In this document: positions 1 through 7,595 of the stretch, in pieces
Layout: each line of letters begins with the position of its first letter
How positions within the stretch are numbered: the stretch's first letter is position 1
Made by a program: the position numbers and the translations under genes
Notes under the pieces: generated by a model
Told to the model about the DNA's origin: nothing
The model's database searches: none
The model's input: only the letters and a program-made list of their open reading frames with translations
Assembly: GCA_047616325.1 (NCBI GenBank)
Contig: JBLHGN010000041.1
Location: 1-18,165, forward strand
Reading direction: 5' to 3'
Length of the DNA stretch: 18,165 nucleotides
Origin: JBLHGN01 sp047616325
GTDB taxonomy: Bacteria > Pseudomonadota > Gammaproteobacteria > Pseudomonadales > Cellvibrionaceae

Positions 1-23
1 GTTTTTAGTGGTGCTTGGCTCAT
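1..23 (-). CDS. Possible 5' end of a minus-strand gene, cut by the window edge
   Basis: On the minus strand an ATG at 23 opens a frame that reads M-S-Q-A-P-L-K before the window ends. The only support is the ribosome binding site: GGAG lies 5 bases upstream (TTTGGAGACGTC-ATG), which is better than most starts in this window. With seven codons no function can be assigned and chance is possible. If real, it is transcribed divergently from the nhaD remnant, and 24-301 would hold its promoter. Confidence 0.35.
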
Positions 24-301
24 GACGTCTCCAAAACGAACGGCTGGATAGTACCATGGGTTTTTTCGGTCTCGCGTAAGACCTATAGCGAGCTTTAATC
101 GATGCAATCCGAGGGCGTTTTCAAAAAACCTGGATAGTGACGGCAACGCGGCCCCTGGCTGCCCTTGAGGGTTGAGAGGAGAAGGCGGGTTACCCGGGGA
201 CAAAAAATCGAAAAGCCCTGTCAAGCTTTATTTGAGCTTTTTAATGCGGAAGATGTTTTAGAAATAGCGCGAAAGGTGTATTTTAAGCTCAGCTGAAGGC
301 C
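24..301. other. Non-coding stretch before the nhaD remnant
   Basis: No frame of convincing length is open here. There is a small inverted repeat, GGTCT-CGCGTA-AGACC, around 70-85. The last bases (about 290-305) may still hold frameshifted nhaD sequence: an Ala-Glu pair appears in another frame just before the recognisable remnant, where the family usually has Ala-Glu-Trp. I could not trace nhaD any further upstream, so the gene is either truncated or decayed past recognition. Confidence 0.4.
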
Positions 302-682
302 TTGATCTATATGGGGTCTGGGCTGAGCGAGAACTGCTGCTACTTGATTGTGGTTTCCGAGTTCACGTACGGTCAATGGAATACCACCTATGCTAACGTC
401 GCCGTTGGTGTATTGTCGGCCATAGTCGATAATATTCCTGTAATGTTTGCTGTTTTGTCGATGAACCCTGAAATGTCTACGGGTCAATGGCTTCTAGTAA
501 CGTTGACGGCTGGAGTAGGTGGCAATCTTTTGTCTATCGGTTCGGCTGCGGGCGTTGCGCTAATGGGGATGGCCAAGGGGAAATATACCTTTTTCGGCCA
601 CCTCAAGTGGGCGCCTGTAATTGCTCTAGGCTATACCTCCAGTATGCTTGTCCACCTATAGATTAATGCTAGTAATTTTTAA
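302..682 (+). pseudogene. nhaD: Decayed 3' fragment of an NhaD-type Na+/H+ antiporter gene
   Basis: The frame from about 302 encodes the conserved C-terminal quarter of NhaD, a membrane sodium/proton antiporter. The segments VGVLSAIVDNIPVMFAVLSM, GQWLLVTLTAGVGGNLLSIG and YTFFGHLKW carry the family signature. The reading frame stops at a TAG (659-661). The next seven codons in frame (I-N-A-S-N-F, then TAA at 680-682) look like the family's usual tail, Val-His-Leu-Trp-Ile-Asn-Ala-Ser. The TAG therefore most likely replaced a Trp TGG codon. The N-terminal three quarters of the protein are absent and there is no credible start codon or ribosome binding site. I call it a pseudogene. It cannot work as an antiporter because most transmembrane helices are missing. 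The family identity comes from memory of NhaD sequences. Confidence 0.8.
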
Positions 683-697
683 TCTGCCGTTCAAGCT

Positions 698-735
698 CAA
701 GGAGCGTCGTACAGTAATGCTGCACGACGTCCTTG
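698..735. repeat. Inverted repeat (12-bp stem with one bulge) behind the nhaD remnant
   Basis: CAAGGA-(G)-CGTCGT at 698-710 pairs with ACGACGTCCTTG at 724-735: twelve perfect pairs, one bulged G and a 13-base loop. It sits 15 bases after the ancestral nhaD stop. The sequence after it has no T-run, so it is not a classical intrinsic terminator on the plus strand. It may be an old terminator that lost its T-tract, or an mRNA-stabilising or REP-like hairpin. Confidence 0.6.
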
Positions 736-887
736 TTCACCCTTCAGCTCACTTAAAAGATCTACTTAATTGTGACTTAAGGGTGCCTTTAATACTTCGA
801 ATTTGCTCCCGCGTGAGCCCTTTCGTTCACACTGTCAGGCACTCTACGCAGTTAATGGCGCCTAGTCCTTGGCAAATAGAGCAATAT

Positions 888-923
888 CTCCGATGAGCAA
901 AGGGCCTCCGATGAGCAAAGGGC
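888..923. repeat. Tandem duplication of an 18-base unit
   Basis: CTCCGATGAGCAAAGGGC occurs twice head to tail with no mismatch, at 888-905 and 906-923. Two identical adjacent copies suggest a recent slippage or duplication in non-coding DNA. No other copy was noticed in the window. Confidence 0.85.
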
Positions 924-932
924 GTACCCTTC

Positions 933-1032
933 GGGGACTTCAGGTATTCCCGGTCTTGGTGTTGAGTTGTTCAATAGGCAGTCAGCCTACTCTCAAAAGC
1001 TTGCCTTGATATTGACAATACCTGAAGCCCTC
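933..1032. repeat. Imperfect long-range inverted repeat
   Basis: CTTCAGGTATT at 938-948 is the exact reverse complement of AATACCTGAAG at 1017-1027. Pairing continues outward to about 933 and 1032 with two mismatches. The 68-base interior contains a small hairpin, TAGGC-AGTCA-GCCTA, near 975-990. The layout suits a degenerate miniature mobile or REP-type element, but no target-site duplication or second copy was seen. Confidence 0.5.
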
Positions 1033-1193
1033 AGGCAATTTCAATTATTAGAGGTGCCCTTAACCGAGATTTTGAGTTAACATCTTGAGGTAACTGTAAG
1101 AAAATTAAAGACTTTTATGTAAACAGTATTATACTTACTGCTAGTGCAGCTCAGATCGGCGCCACATTCCATTATTTTGAAAACAATCATTGC

Positions 1194-1242
1194 ATTACGG
1201 CTACTTAGATTACACGTCAATCTATTTAAGCAATGCCGTAAT
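1194..1242. repeat. Nested inverted repeat upstream of fimL
   Basis: An outer pair, ATTACGGC (1194-1201) and GCCGTAAT (1235-1242), encloses an inner pair, AGATT (1207-1211) and AATCT (1219-1223). The structure ends about 160 bases before the chosen fimL start. No T-run follows it. It could be a regulatory hairpin or an operator pair in the fimL leader; this is a guess. Confidence 0.45.
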
Positions 1243-1404
1243 AGTAACTGACTGCGTAAAATAGTGGAGTTGCACAGTGGTTCTGGGCTTGAGTATGCTA
1301 ATTAATGTATCACTTGTAATATTGGCCACTTGAAGTGCTGGTGTGTGGTGAGCTTATTTATTTAAGTGTTCGAATGTAAATCTAGAAACAATGCCGTGGT
1401 GTTT

Positions 1405-3123
1405 ATGGATGCAGTTAATTTTCAGTCGTTGAATATGGTTCGTGACGAATTGGTCGCCACGATCGAAGATTCAGCGCAACACTTAGAGCGATTTGTGTCG
1501 GCACAAGGTGATGGCACGAGCCTACAATCGTCTATTGATGGTATTACCCAAATTGTTGGCATACTGAAGCTCATTCAGCTTAATGGTGCTGAATTGCTCG
1601 CGCGCGAACTGCTTATCACGGCTCAAGAAATTTCACCGGGAAACAGCGGTCGTCGGTTTGAAAAGCGTTTAGAGGTTGTCAGTAGTAGCTTTTTCGTATT
1701 GACCCGTTATTTGGAGTTCATCCAGGAAACCGAGCGTCGGGCACCGGTATTACTTATTCCACAGATAAATGAGTTGCGTAAATTACGCAGTGAGCCGGCA
1801 CTACCCGAGAGTCACTTCTTTAATCTCAACCTTGCTAAAAACCCCAAACTTCCAGAAGTAGATCCTCTTTCTTTGGCTGGTCAACCGTTTAAAACTGTTG
1901 TGCGACGACTTCGGCATATGTATCAATTTGGTTTGCTGGGCTTTATGAAGGAGCATCAAACCAAAAACTCTGTAGCGATGATGCGACGAGCACTCAACCG
2001 GCTAAGGCGGTTCACGCCGAACGATCAGCCTTTGGCTTTGCTGTGGTGGCTAGGGAACTGCGCGCTGGATGTGATTGTTAGCAAAAATATGGCGGTGATT
2101 GAAACGCGCAAATTACTGTTTGGGCGCATCGATCGGATAATCAGGCAAGTCGAAAAATCTGGCGAGGCCGCATTTGCTGCTCAAACACCGAAGGGCTTGG
2201 TTAAAGAACTGGTTTACCTGGTAGCTCTATCTGCAGCAGACAGCTCTGATGCTAACTTGGTGCGATCGAATTACGGTGTGGAACGTTTTCCTTTTACCGA
2301 TAGAGATCTTTCGGATGAACGCGATTTGCTCAACGGGCCCAGTGCTCATACTGTTTCGTCGCTCGCTCATGTACTGACGAGTGAGTTGCAGAACACCAAA
2401 AAGGTATTGGAGGGCGCCTCCCAAAGTAGCGTACAGAAGATTGATGATATCGAAGGTTTTATCGCCACCTTACAAAAGATCTCCGAGATATTATCTATAG
2501 TAGGACTCGTTTCCGCTTCCAACATCCTAAAGGCTGAGCTTAAGCGCATTGAGTTGTGGAGAGACAAAGCTGAGGTTTTAAACCAGGAGGAGATGCAAGA
2601 CGTAGCCAATACCTTGTTGTACTTAGAATCGGTGGTGTCTTCGATAGAAACAACAAAGCTATCGGATGAAAAGCTTGAATTGGCCAATAAACTGGCTCAG
2701 CAGGAGGTAATCGCCTCGGGCGAGTTGGCGGAGGCTAAGCGCATTGTTCTTAGTGAATGTGAGGCGGGCATATCGCTCACCAAGCGTGCGCTTAGTTCGT
2801 TTTCAGAGTCGGATTTTGATACGGGACATATCCTCAATATTGGAAAAACCTTAAACACGGTGCGAGGAGGTATGTTGATGATGAACAATATGCGCGCCGC
2901 ACAGGTTTTAAGGCGCTGTTCGCAATTTGTTGATGAAGTACTAACGGACAGTGACCAGCCTCCGGCGTTAAAAGAGACCTTAGAAACGTTTGCCGATGCA
3001 ATAATTGCTATTGAATACTACTTGGATTCAGCCACGACGAGACTTAAGATGGATGATTCCGTACTGCAAATTGCCGAAGTAAGCCTTGAGGCGCTGGGTT
3101 ATGCCGTGGATTTAGAGGAGTAG
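1405..3123 (+). CDS. fimL: FimL-like twitching motility / type IV pilus regulator (ChpA N-terminal-like)
   Basis: The product (572 residues from ATG 1405) resembles FimL of Pseudomonas, a cytoplasmic regulator related to the N-terminus of the chemosensory kinase ChpA. In Pseudomonas it supports cAMP/Vfr signalling, type IV pilus assembly and twitching. Landmarks, as I recall the family, are the N-terminal SLNMVRDEL, a central LRHMYQFGLLGFMKE, TPKGLVKELVYLVALS, and the EYYLDSA segment near the C-terminus. The protein is helical and soluble, without signal peptide or membrane spans. FimL has Hpt-like folds without phosphorylatable histidines and no kinase domain follows here, as expected. An in-frame GTG at 1366 would add 13 residues. 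I prefer ATG 1405 because it places the conserved SL-x-MVRDEL near the N-terminus as in homologues, though neither start has a strong ribosome binding site. nudC follows after 12 bases, the order I recall from Pseudomonas. Confidence 0.8.
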   Translation: MDAVNFQSLNMVRDELVATIEDSAQHLERFVSAQGDGTSLQSSIDGITQIVGILKLIQLNGAELLARELLITAQEISPGNSGRRFEKRLEVVSSSFFVLTRYLEFIQETERRAPVLLIPQINELRKLRSEPALPESHFFNLNLAKNPKLPEVDPLSLAGQPFKTVVRRLRHMYQFGLLGFMKEHQTKNSVAMMRRALNRLRRFTPNDQPLALLWWLGNCALDVIVSKNMAVIETRKLLFGRIDRIIRQVEKSGEAAFAAQTPKGLVKELVYLVALSAADSSDANLVRSNYGVERFPFTDRDLSDERDLLNGPSAHTVSSLAHVLTSELQNTKKVLEGASQSSVQKIDDIEGFIATLQKISEILSIVGLVSASNILKAELKRIELWRDKAEVLNQEEMQDVANTLLYLESVVSSIETTKLSDEKLELANKLAQQEVIASGELAEAKRIVLSECEAGISLTKRALSSFSESDFDTGHILNIGKTLNTVRGGMLMMNNMRAAQVLRRCSQFVDEVLTDSDQPPALKETLETFADAIIAIEYYLDSATTRLKMDDSVLQIAEVSLEALGYAVDLEE

Positions 3124-3135
3124 AAGTAAGTCAAA

Positions 3136-3948
3136 ATGGTATTTATATCTTCTGAAAGCAAGCGAATAGATGTATCAGAGGATCTCTACGTCATCATCGG
3201 CAGTGGTCAGCTTTTGGTTAGGGCTAATAGTAATTGGCAGCCACTTGCCGAAAACGTATTCAATGCGATAGATCCCATACAAAGACATTATTTGGGTGAG
3301 CTGAATCAACAACATTGTTTCGCCTTGTTTTACAGCTCGTGTCAAGTGACTGAGCCGCCTTCGGGTTTTGAGTGGCAGCCTCTGCGCAGTCAACTGGGGT
3401 GTGTATCCGAAGAATTGTTTCAACTTGCCGGCCGCGCCTTACAAATCACTAGGTGGTATAGAGATCACAGGTTTTGTGGTGTTTGTGGCGTTGCCACTGA
3501 ACCCTCAAGGGAGGATAGATCTTGTATATGCAGCCAATGCAAAGCACGTTTTTACCCTCGCATTTCACCCTGTGTCATTGGTCTGGTTAGGCGGGGGGAA
3601 TATTGTTTATTGGCCAGAGGTGTTCATACTCCCGAGGGTGTTTTCAGTACTTTGGCCGGCTTTGTTGAGCCAGGGGAAACTGCCGAGCAGGCTCTAGCAC
3701 GGGAGGTGTTCGAAGAGGTGGGGTTGCATATCACTAATATTGAATACTTCGGCTCACAGCCATGGCCTTTTCCGGGGCAGCTGATGCTGGGTTATACCGC
3801 TGAGTACGATGGCGGTGAAATATGTATAGACGAAAACGAAATTGTTGAAGCACAATGGTTCCACGTAAAAAAAATGCCTGTTCATCCGCCCGAATCGACG
3901 ATAGCAGGTAAGCTGATTTTTAATTTTATTAGGCAGTGCGCAGAGTAA
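3136..3948 (+). CDS. nudC: NADH pyrophosphatase NudC (Nudix hydrolase; may also decap NAD-RNA)
   Basis: This 270-residue protein hydrolyses NAD(H) to NMN(H) plus AMP, and family members also remove the NAD cap from RNA. The order is typical: a variable N-terminal domain, a zinc ribbon with Cys114, Cys117, Cys132 and Cys135 (same 2-14-2 spacing as E. coli NudC), then the Nudix domain. The Nudix box GX5EX7REUXEEXGU is complete, from Gly175 to Leu197, with catalytic Glu193 and Glu194. The SQPWPFP signature that separates NADH pyrophosphatases from other Nudix enzymes is at residues 207-213. It starts 12 bases after fimL and its stop lies 8 bases before the next gene's preferred ATG, so the three genes are probably one transcript. 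Nothing in it looks damaged. Confidence 0.95.
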   Translation: MVFISSESKRIDVSEDLYVIIGSGQLLVRANSNWQPLAENVFNAIDPIQRHYLGELNQQHCFALFYSSCQVTEPPSGFEWQPLRSQLGCVSEELFQLAGRALQITRWYRDHRFCGVCGVATEPSREDRSCICSQCKARFYPRISPCVIGLVRRGEYCLLARGVHTPEGVFSTLAGFVEPGETAEQALAREVFEEVGLHITNIEYFGSQPWPFPGQLMLGYTAEYDGGEICIDENEIVEAQWFHVKKMPVHPPESTIAGKLIFNFIRQCAE

Positions 3949-3956
3949 GGCTAAAC

Positions 3957-4613
3957 ATGTATTCTGGTTTTTTTGCTATAGTAATATTTATAGTCGCGGT
4001 TGGGGCTGTCTATCTGGGTGCGCGCCTTTTGGCCAAAACTACTTGGATTTTGGGTTGGTTGAGGGGGATGGTGGGGCTCTCTCTAATCGCGCTCGCCGTA
4101 TTAATAACGCTGGTTGGCCTCGATTTGTTTAGTTACAAACAACTGCTGGACGAAAAGCCACTGTTAACCATTAGTTTCGAGAAACAAGGGGAGCAGGCCT
4201 TCGAGGCGAAAGTCGACTTTGTCGACAATGGTCAAGAACAGTCTTTTGTTATAAAAGGCGATCAGTGGCAGGTAGATGCTCGCATTATTCGCTGGCTCGG
4301 TTTGTTTCAAGTCCTGGGTGCAAAGCCAGGTTATCGGCTAGACCGAATTAGCGGTCGTTACTACTCACTAGAAGACGAGCGCCGTGAAAAACGTTCTGTT
4401 TATCAGCTGAGCGAGAGTGAATATGGCTTAGATATGTGGCATTTTTTAAGAGAAAATGGTCGCTACGTGCCGATAGTGGACGCGGTATATGGAAGTGCAA
4501 CATATTTACCGATGGAGCATGGCGCAATATTTCAAATATCGCTAAGTTCAAACGGCCTCACGGCCAAGCCCTTGAATTCTATAGCTGATGGCGCCATTAA
4601 CCGTTGGCAGTGA
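3957..4613 (+). CDS. Conserved hypothetical membrane-anchored protein, third gene of the fimL operon
   Basis: No function recognised. From ATG 3957 the product has 218 residues: two hydrophobic helices at about 4-25 and 38-57, then a roughly 160-residue soluble domain with alternating polar and hydrophobic stretches and several Trp residues (ITRWLG-type and DMWHFLRENGRY segments). I chose this ATG because AAGG lies 7 bases upstream and it follows the nudC stop directly. A GTG at 3936 overlapping nudC would add 7 charged residues before the first helix. The tight spacing suggests co-expression with fimL and nudC. Pseudomonas carries an uncharacterised gene at this position as I recall, sometimes labelled a multidrug efflux pump. 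The size and topology (two helices) do not support a pump. Confidence 0.7.
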   Translation: MYSGFFAIVIFIVAVGAVYLGARLLAKTTWILGWLRGMVGLSLIALAVLITLVGLDLFSYKQLLDEKPLLTISFEKQGEQAFEAKVDFVDNGQEQSFVIKGDQWQVDARIIRWLGLFQVLGAKPGYRLDRISGRYYSLEDERREKRSVYQLSESEYGLDMWHFLRENGRYVPIVDAVYGSATYLPMEHGAIFQISLSSNGLTAKPLNSIADGAINRWQ

Positions 4614-4722
4614 CGATTTATTTTTGTGCCAAAACTGGCGTTTTCGCCCAATCATCCCTTTTCCGTATGGTTTACTTACTTAACCTTATATTACTCAAAC
4701 CTAAGCCCCTCTGGAGTCTAAA

Positions 4723-5796
4723 TTGGAATTCTTAACCGAATATGGTCTTTTTTTGGCCAAAACGATTACCTTCTTGCTCGCCTTGATTTTAGTCATAAGT
4801 ATAGTTGTATCTACCAGTATGAAGACTCAACAGCCCGAAAAGGGTCATCTTACTATCACTAAGCTAAACGATAAGTTTGACGATCTGGCCCATACGGTTA
4901 AATATGTTGTTTTAGCCCCCGAATTAATTAAAGCCGAAGAAAAAGCAGAAAAAAAAGGGGCTAAAGCTGAAAAGAAAAAACGTAAAGCCGAGCTGAAACA
5001 AAATAAAACGGCAGGTAAAGATGTCGAAAAAATAGCCCACAAAAAAAGAGTGTTCGTTACTGATTTTTATGGTGATATTAAGGCGTCGGCAACTGAAGAG
5101 TTACGAGAAGTTATTACCGCCATTTTGTCCGTCGCCACCCCCGAAGATGAAGTTCTATTAAGGTTAGAGAGTCAGGGCGGCATGGTGCATAGCTATGGTT
5201 TGGCCGCCAGTCAGCTGGCAAGAATTACCGCAAAAGAAATACCTTTGACCGTATGTGTAGACAAAGTGGCCGCAAGCGGTGGCTATATGATGGCCTGTGT
5301 AGCTAATAAGATTATATCGGCGCCCTTTGCCATTATTGGTTCGATAGGTGTTGTTGCTCAGTTGCCAAACTTTAATCGATTGTTGCGAAAGCATGATGTT
5401 GATTTTGAGATGTTCACCGCTGGCAAATATAAACGCACGGTCACTATGTTTGGTGAAAATACGGATAAGGGTCGTGAGAAGTTTATGGAAGACCTCGAAG
5501 ATACTCACGTATTGTTTAAAGAGTTTATTACCGCCAACAGAGATAAAGTAGATATAGAAAAAGTTGCGACTGGTGAAATATGGTTTGGTACACGCGCGTT
5601 GGAGCAGAATTTAGTGGATGTAATCGAAACATCAGATCAGTACTTGCTTGGTTTAAAAGAAGAGGCCGATCTATTTCAGGTTGATTTTGTGCATAAAAAG
5701 ACACTACCCGAAAAAATTGGTTTAAATGTTGCAGCTTCGGTTGATGGAATAATAACCAAGTGGGTGCAGCGAATGAACAACAAAATGTTTACCTAG
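4723..5796 (+). CDS. sohB: SohB, inner-membrane serine protease of the S49 (SppA) family
   Basis: The 357-residue product is a full-length SohB. It has an N-terminal membrane anchor (about 10-31), a charged Lys/Glu/Ala-rich linker (about 69-108), then the S49 protease fold. Conserved blocks are LLRLESQGGMVHSYGLAASQL (split here around residues 145-165), VAASGGYMMACVA, APFAIIGSIGVVAQLPNFNR and GKYKRT. The predicted catalytic pair is Ser185 and Lys237, separated by 52 residues as in single-domain SppA proteases. S49 members degrade signal peptides and membrane fragments; the exact SohB substrates are unclear. The start is TTG at 4723, fixed by GGAG 6 bases upstream and by the family N-terminus. 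It is probably a single-gene unit, since a strong terminator follows. Confidence 0.93.
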   Translation: MEFLTEYGLFLAKTITFLLALILVISIVVSTSMKTQQPEKGHLTITKLNDKFDDLAHTVKYVVLAPELIKAEEKAEKKGAKAEKKKRKAELKQNKTAGKDVEKIAHKKRVFVTDFYGDIKASATEELREVITAILSVATPEDEVLLRLESQGGMVHSYGLAASQLARITAKEIPLTVCVDKVAASGGYMMACVANKIISAPFAIIGSIGVVAQLPNFNRLLRKHDVDFEMFTAGKYKRTVTMFGENTDKGREKFMEDLEDTHVLFKEFITANRDKVDIEKVATGEIWFGTRALEQNLVDVIETSDQYLLGLKEEADLFQVDFVHKKTLPEKIGLNVAASVDGIITKWVQRMNNKMFT

Positions 5797-5812
5797 ACCC
5801 TATGACATATTG

Positions 5813-5841
5813 AAAGGCGGCCACTGTGAGCCGCCTTTTTT
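5813..5841 (+). terminator. Intrinsic terminator after sohB
   Basis: AAAGGCGGC (5813-5821) pairs perfectly with GCCGCCTTT (5830-5838) around an 8-base loop, and six T residues (5836-5841) close the 3' side on the plus strand. It ends sohB transcription. On the minus strand the downstream run is interrupted (TTTCAATA), so it is only a weak terminator for the convergent antiporter gene. Confidence 0.92.
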
Positions 5842-5852
5842 ATTGGCTGAAT

Positions 5853-7019
5853 CTAATCGCGTCTTAACCTATCGAAAACAGCAATAGGGTTGGGAAAACA
5901 AAATATCACAATATAGCTGGATACTATAAAGCTGATAATAGCCGAGGTTTGAATAAACACCGAAGCAGCTTCGCTGATAGCTTTACTGCTGCTGGCGACA
6001 AAGGCTATCAGCAGTGAAAACTCACTGATTTGGCCCAAGCGAAAACCGATGTCCCAGGCTAAAGCACTTCGTTCACTGTTGTGGCGTAGCAGTGCGAAAA
6101 ACGTTACCGGCTTAATTATTAACATTAGTGAGGTATACACCAAGGAAGCTACAATTATTTGTGGTAACAGGTCTATATTCAATTGCGCGCCCAATGAGAA
6201 GAAAAACAACACCAGAAAGAAATCGCGCAATGGCTTTAGGTTGAGCGCTATATATTGAGAGATGGGGCTGGTGGCAAGAGAAACTCCCGCAATGAAGGCG
6301 CCTATTTCGGCAGAGAGTTTCATTGTTTCCGCCAGTTCGGCCAAACCTAAACACCAACCAATGGCCAATAGGAAAATATATTCATGGAAACGGTCGAATT
6401 TTGCGATTAGTTTGAATAATACATACTTAACCATCAGGTAAGCCGCGCCGGCGAGTATGGGCAGTGCCACTAGTGCCGTCAGCAGTGGTTTTACATCCAC
6501 TGTTCCGCCTGATCCGCTCAACAAAATTAGCAGACAAAAAATTGCAATAAAGTCTTGTATTAACAACAAGCCGATCATCAGCTCGCCGGTGTGTTTGTGG
6601 TGCAATACCGTGGTTGGCAGTAATTTAATGCCAATAATTGTACTTGAAAACATGGACGCCATTGCGATAACAATGGATTCAAAAAATGTGAATTTGAAGG
6701 CCAAGCCCACACATAGACCTATAATAGCAAAGCCTGCAGAGCTTATTAATGCGACGCTGGTGGCTTTGCGCAGCACCGCGATTAATGCGCTTGGCTGCAT
6801 GTCTAAACCCAAAAGGAATAGCAAAAAGATAATGCCTATGTGTGACATTTCTGTAATGTAGTGTATTTGGGTAATTACTTCTAGGCCGTGAGGGCCGAGT
6901 ATTACACCGAGAGCAATGTAAGCTACTAATAGTGGCTGCCGGGTATACAGTGCCACCGAGGCAATAAGCGCGGCACCCGAAAAAATAAGGAAAAATGTTT
7001 CAAACACTGAACCGCTCAT
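5853..7019 (-). CDS. CPA2-family monovalent cation:proton antiporter (KefB/KefC-like membrane domain only)
   Basis: The 388-residue product is almost entirely hydrophobic and carries the Na+/H+ exchanger fold of CPA2 transporters. Visible motifs are FLLFLLGLDM (about 65-74), LLLIQDFIAI with the conserved Gln155-Asp156 pair of KefB/KefC-type carriers, GAFIAGVSLA (240-249) and FRLGQISEFSLLI (about 326-338). It should exchange K+ or Na+ for protons across the inner membrane. It stops right after the membrane domain, so it lacks the C-terminal TrkA-N/KTN nucleotide-binding domain of glutathione-gated Kef systems. AGGGG lies 3-4 bases before the ATG at 7019. The gene follows a 92-residue ORF by 26 bases on the same strand, so the two are probably co-transcribed. 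Ion specificity cannot be told from sequence. Confidence 0.88.
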   Translation of the reverse strand: MSGSVFETFFLIFSGAALIASVALYTRQPLLVAYIALGVILGPHGLEVITQIHYITEMSHIGIIFLLFLLGLDMQPSALIAVLRKATSVALISSAGFAIIGLCVGLAFKFTFFESIVIAMASMFSSTIIGIKLLPTTVLHHKHTGELMIGLLLIQDFIAIFCLLILLSGSGGTVDVKPLLTALVALPILAGAAYLMVKYVLFKLIAKFDRFHEYIFLLAIGWCLGLAELAETMKLSAEIGAFIAGVSLATSPISQYIALNLKPLRDFFLVLFFFSLGAQLNIDLLPQIIVASLVYTSLMLIIKPVTFFALLRHNSERSALAWDIGFRLGQISEFSLLIAFVASSSKAISEAASVFIQTSAIISFIVSSYIVIFCFPNPIAVFDRLRRD

Positions 7020-7045
7020 AAAGCCCCTGGTTGTCTATCTAGTGT

Positions 7046-7324
7046 TTACTTAACTGCTAGATTGTCGGTGCCAAGCTCTACGATATGAGTGTAGAGCATA
7101 GATAGTTGGATGATTAAATGCTCATATTCCGGGTGTTTTTCAAAATCTCTCATTACCGTTCTGTGGTACTCAAAAACCTCTTCAAGAAATTCGATATCGA
7201 AATCATTTAAACGCGAGCCTTTATCGACCTTTGTTTTAAGGGTGAGCGCATGTGGGATTAACATGTTGGTTATTTTGTGAAGGTGTACTTCGATCATGCC
7301 CAAGTCGTTATGAGCGGTGCCCAT
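7046..7324 (-). CDS. Small hypothetical helical protein upstream of the antiporter gene
   Basis: Not recognised. It has 92 residues and is soluble and probably all-helical, with several His residues (5, 14, 16, 25, 54, 64, 69, 80) and acidic patches (DFDIEFLEEVFEYH around 41-54). There is no signal peptide, membrane helix or Cys. It lies 26 bases upstream of the antiporter gene in the same direction, so it could be a co-expressed regulatory subunit replacing the missing nucleotide-sensing domain; that is inference only. The ATG at 7324 has no clear ribosome binding site. Met10 is an alternative start, also without a good site. Confidence 0.55.
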   Translation of the reverse strand: MGTAHNDLGMIEVHLHKITNMLIPHALTLKTKVDKGSRLNDFDIEFLEEVFEYHRTVMRDFEKHPEYEHLIIQLSMLYTHIVELGTDNLAVK

Positions 7325-7595
7325 AATTTGTACACTCGCATTATTTTTGTGGTGCTACCAACGATGCCTGAATATTGGCATGTTAGCAACTGTTGAATGA
7401 TCATTCGATGAGGATCGCTATCTTGCACTTCAGGTGTGATCAAAAGTTAAATTACTTTTATTGGGCGACAGCGTATCTAAATCCAAGGTTGCGCGAATTA
7501 TTTGCTAAGGTATGCCGCGCTAGCAATCTAGGTCATAAACAAAGTGTATGCCCTGTAGAAGAGAAATAGCCACAAAATAACCATTAAGGTAGTTC

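Larger units (their letters stand above)
683..1404. other. Repeat-rich spacer between the nhaD remnant and fimL
   Basis: No convincing gene lies in these 720 bases. An 82-codon frame over the first part overlaps the nhaD tail and a hairpin and resembles nothing I know. The stretch holds several structured repeats, listed separately: a hairpin at 698-735, an 18-base tandem duplication at 888-923, a long-range inverted repeat at 933-1032 and a nested inverted repeat at 1194-1242. The fimL promoter should lie in the last part, but I could not pick -35/-10 boxes with confidence. Confidence 0.6.

Noticed and set aside
221..487. 88-codon minus-strand frame
   Set aside because: It lies antisense to conserved nhaD codons on the plus strand and has no features of its own.
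648..896. 82-codon plus-strand frame after nhaD
   Set aside because: It overlaps the nhaD tail and a hairpin, has no ribosome binding site and resembles no protein family.
4626..4644. Short hairpin GCCA-AAAC-TGGC followed by GTTTT as terminator of the fimL operon
   Set aside because: A 4-base stem is too weak to claim; it could arise by chance.
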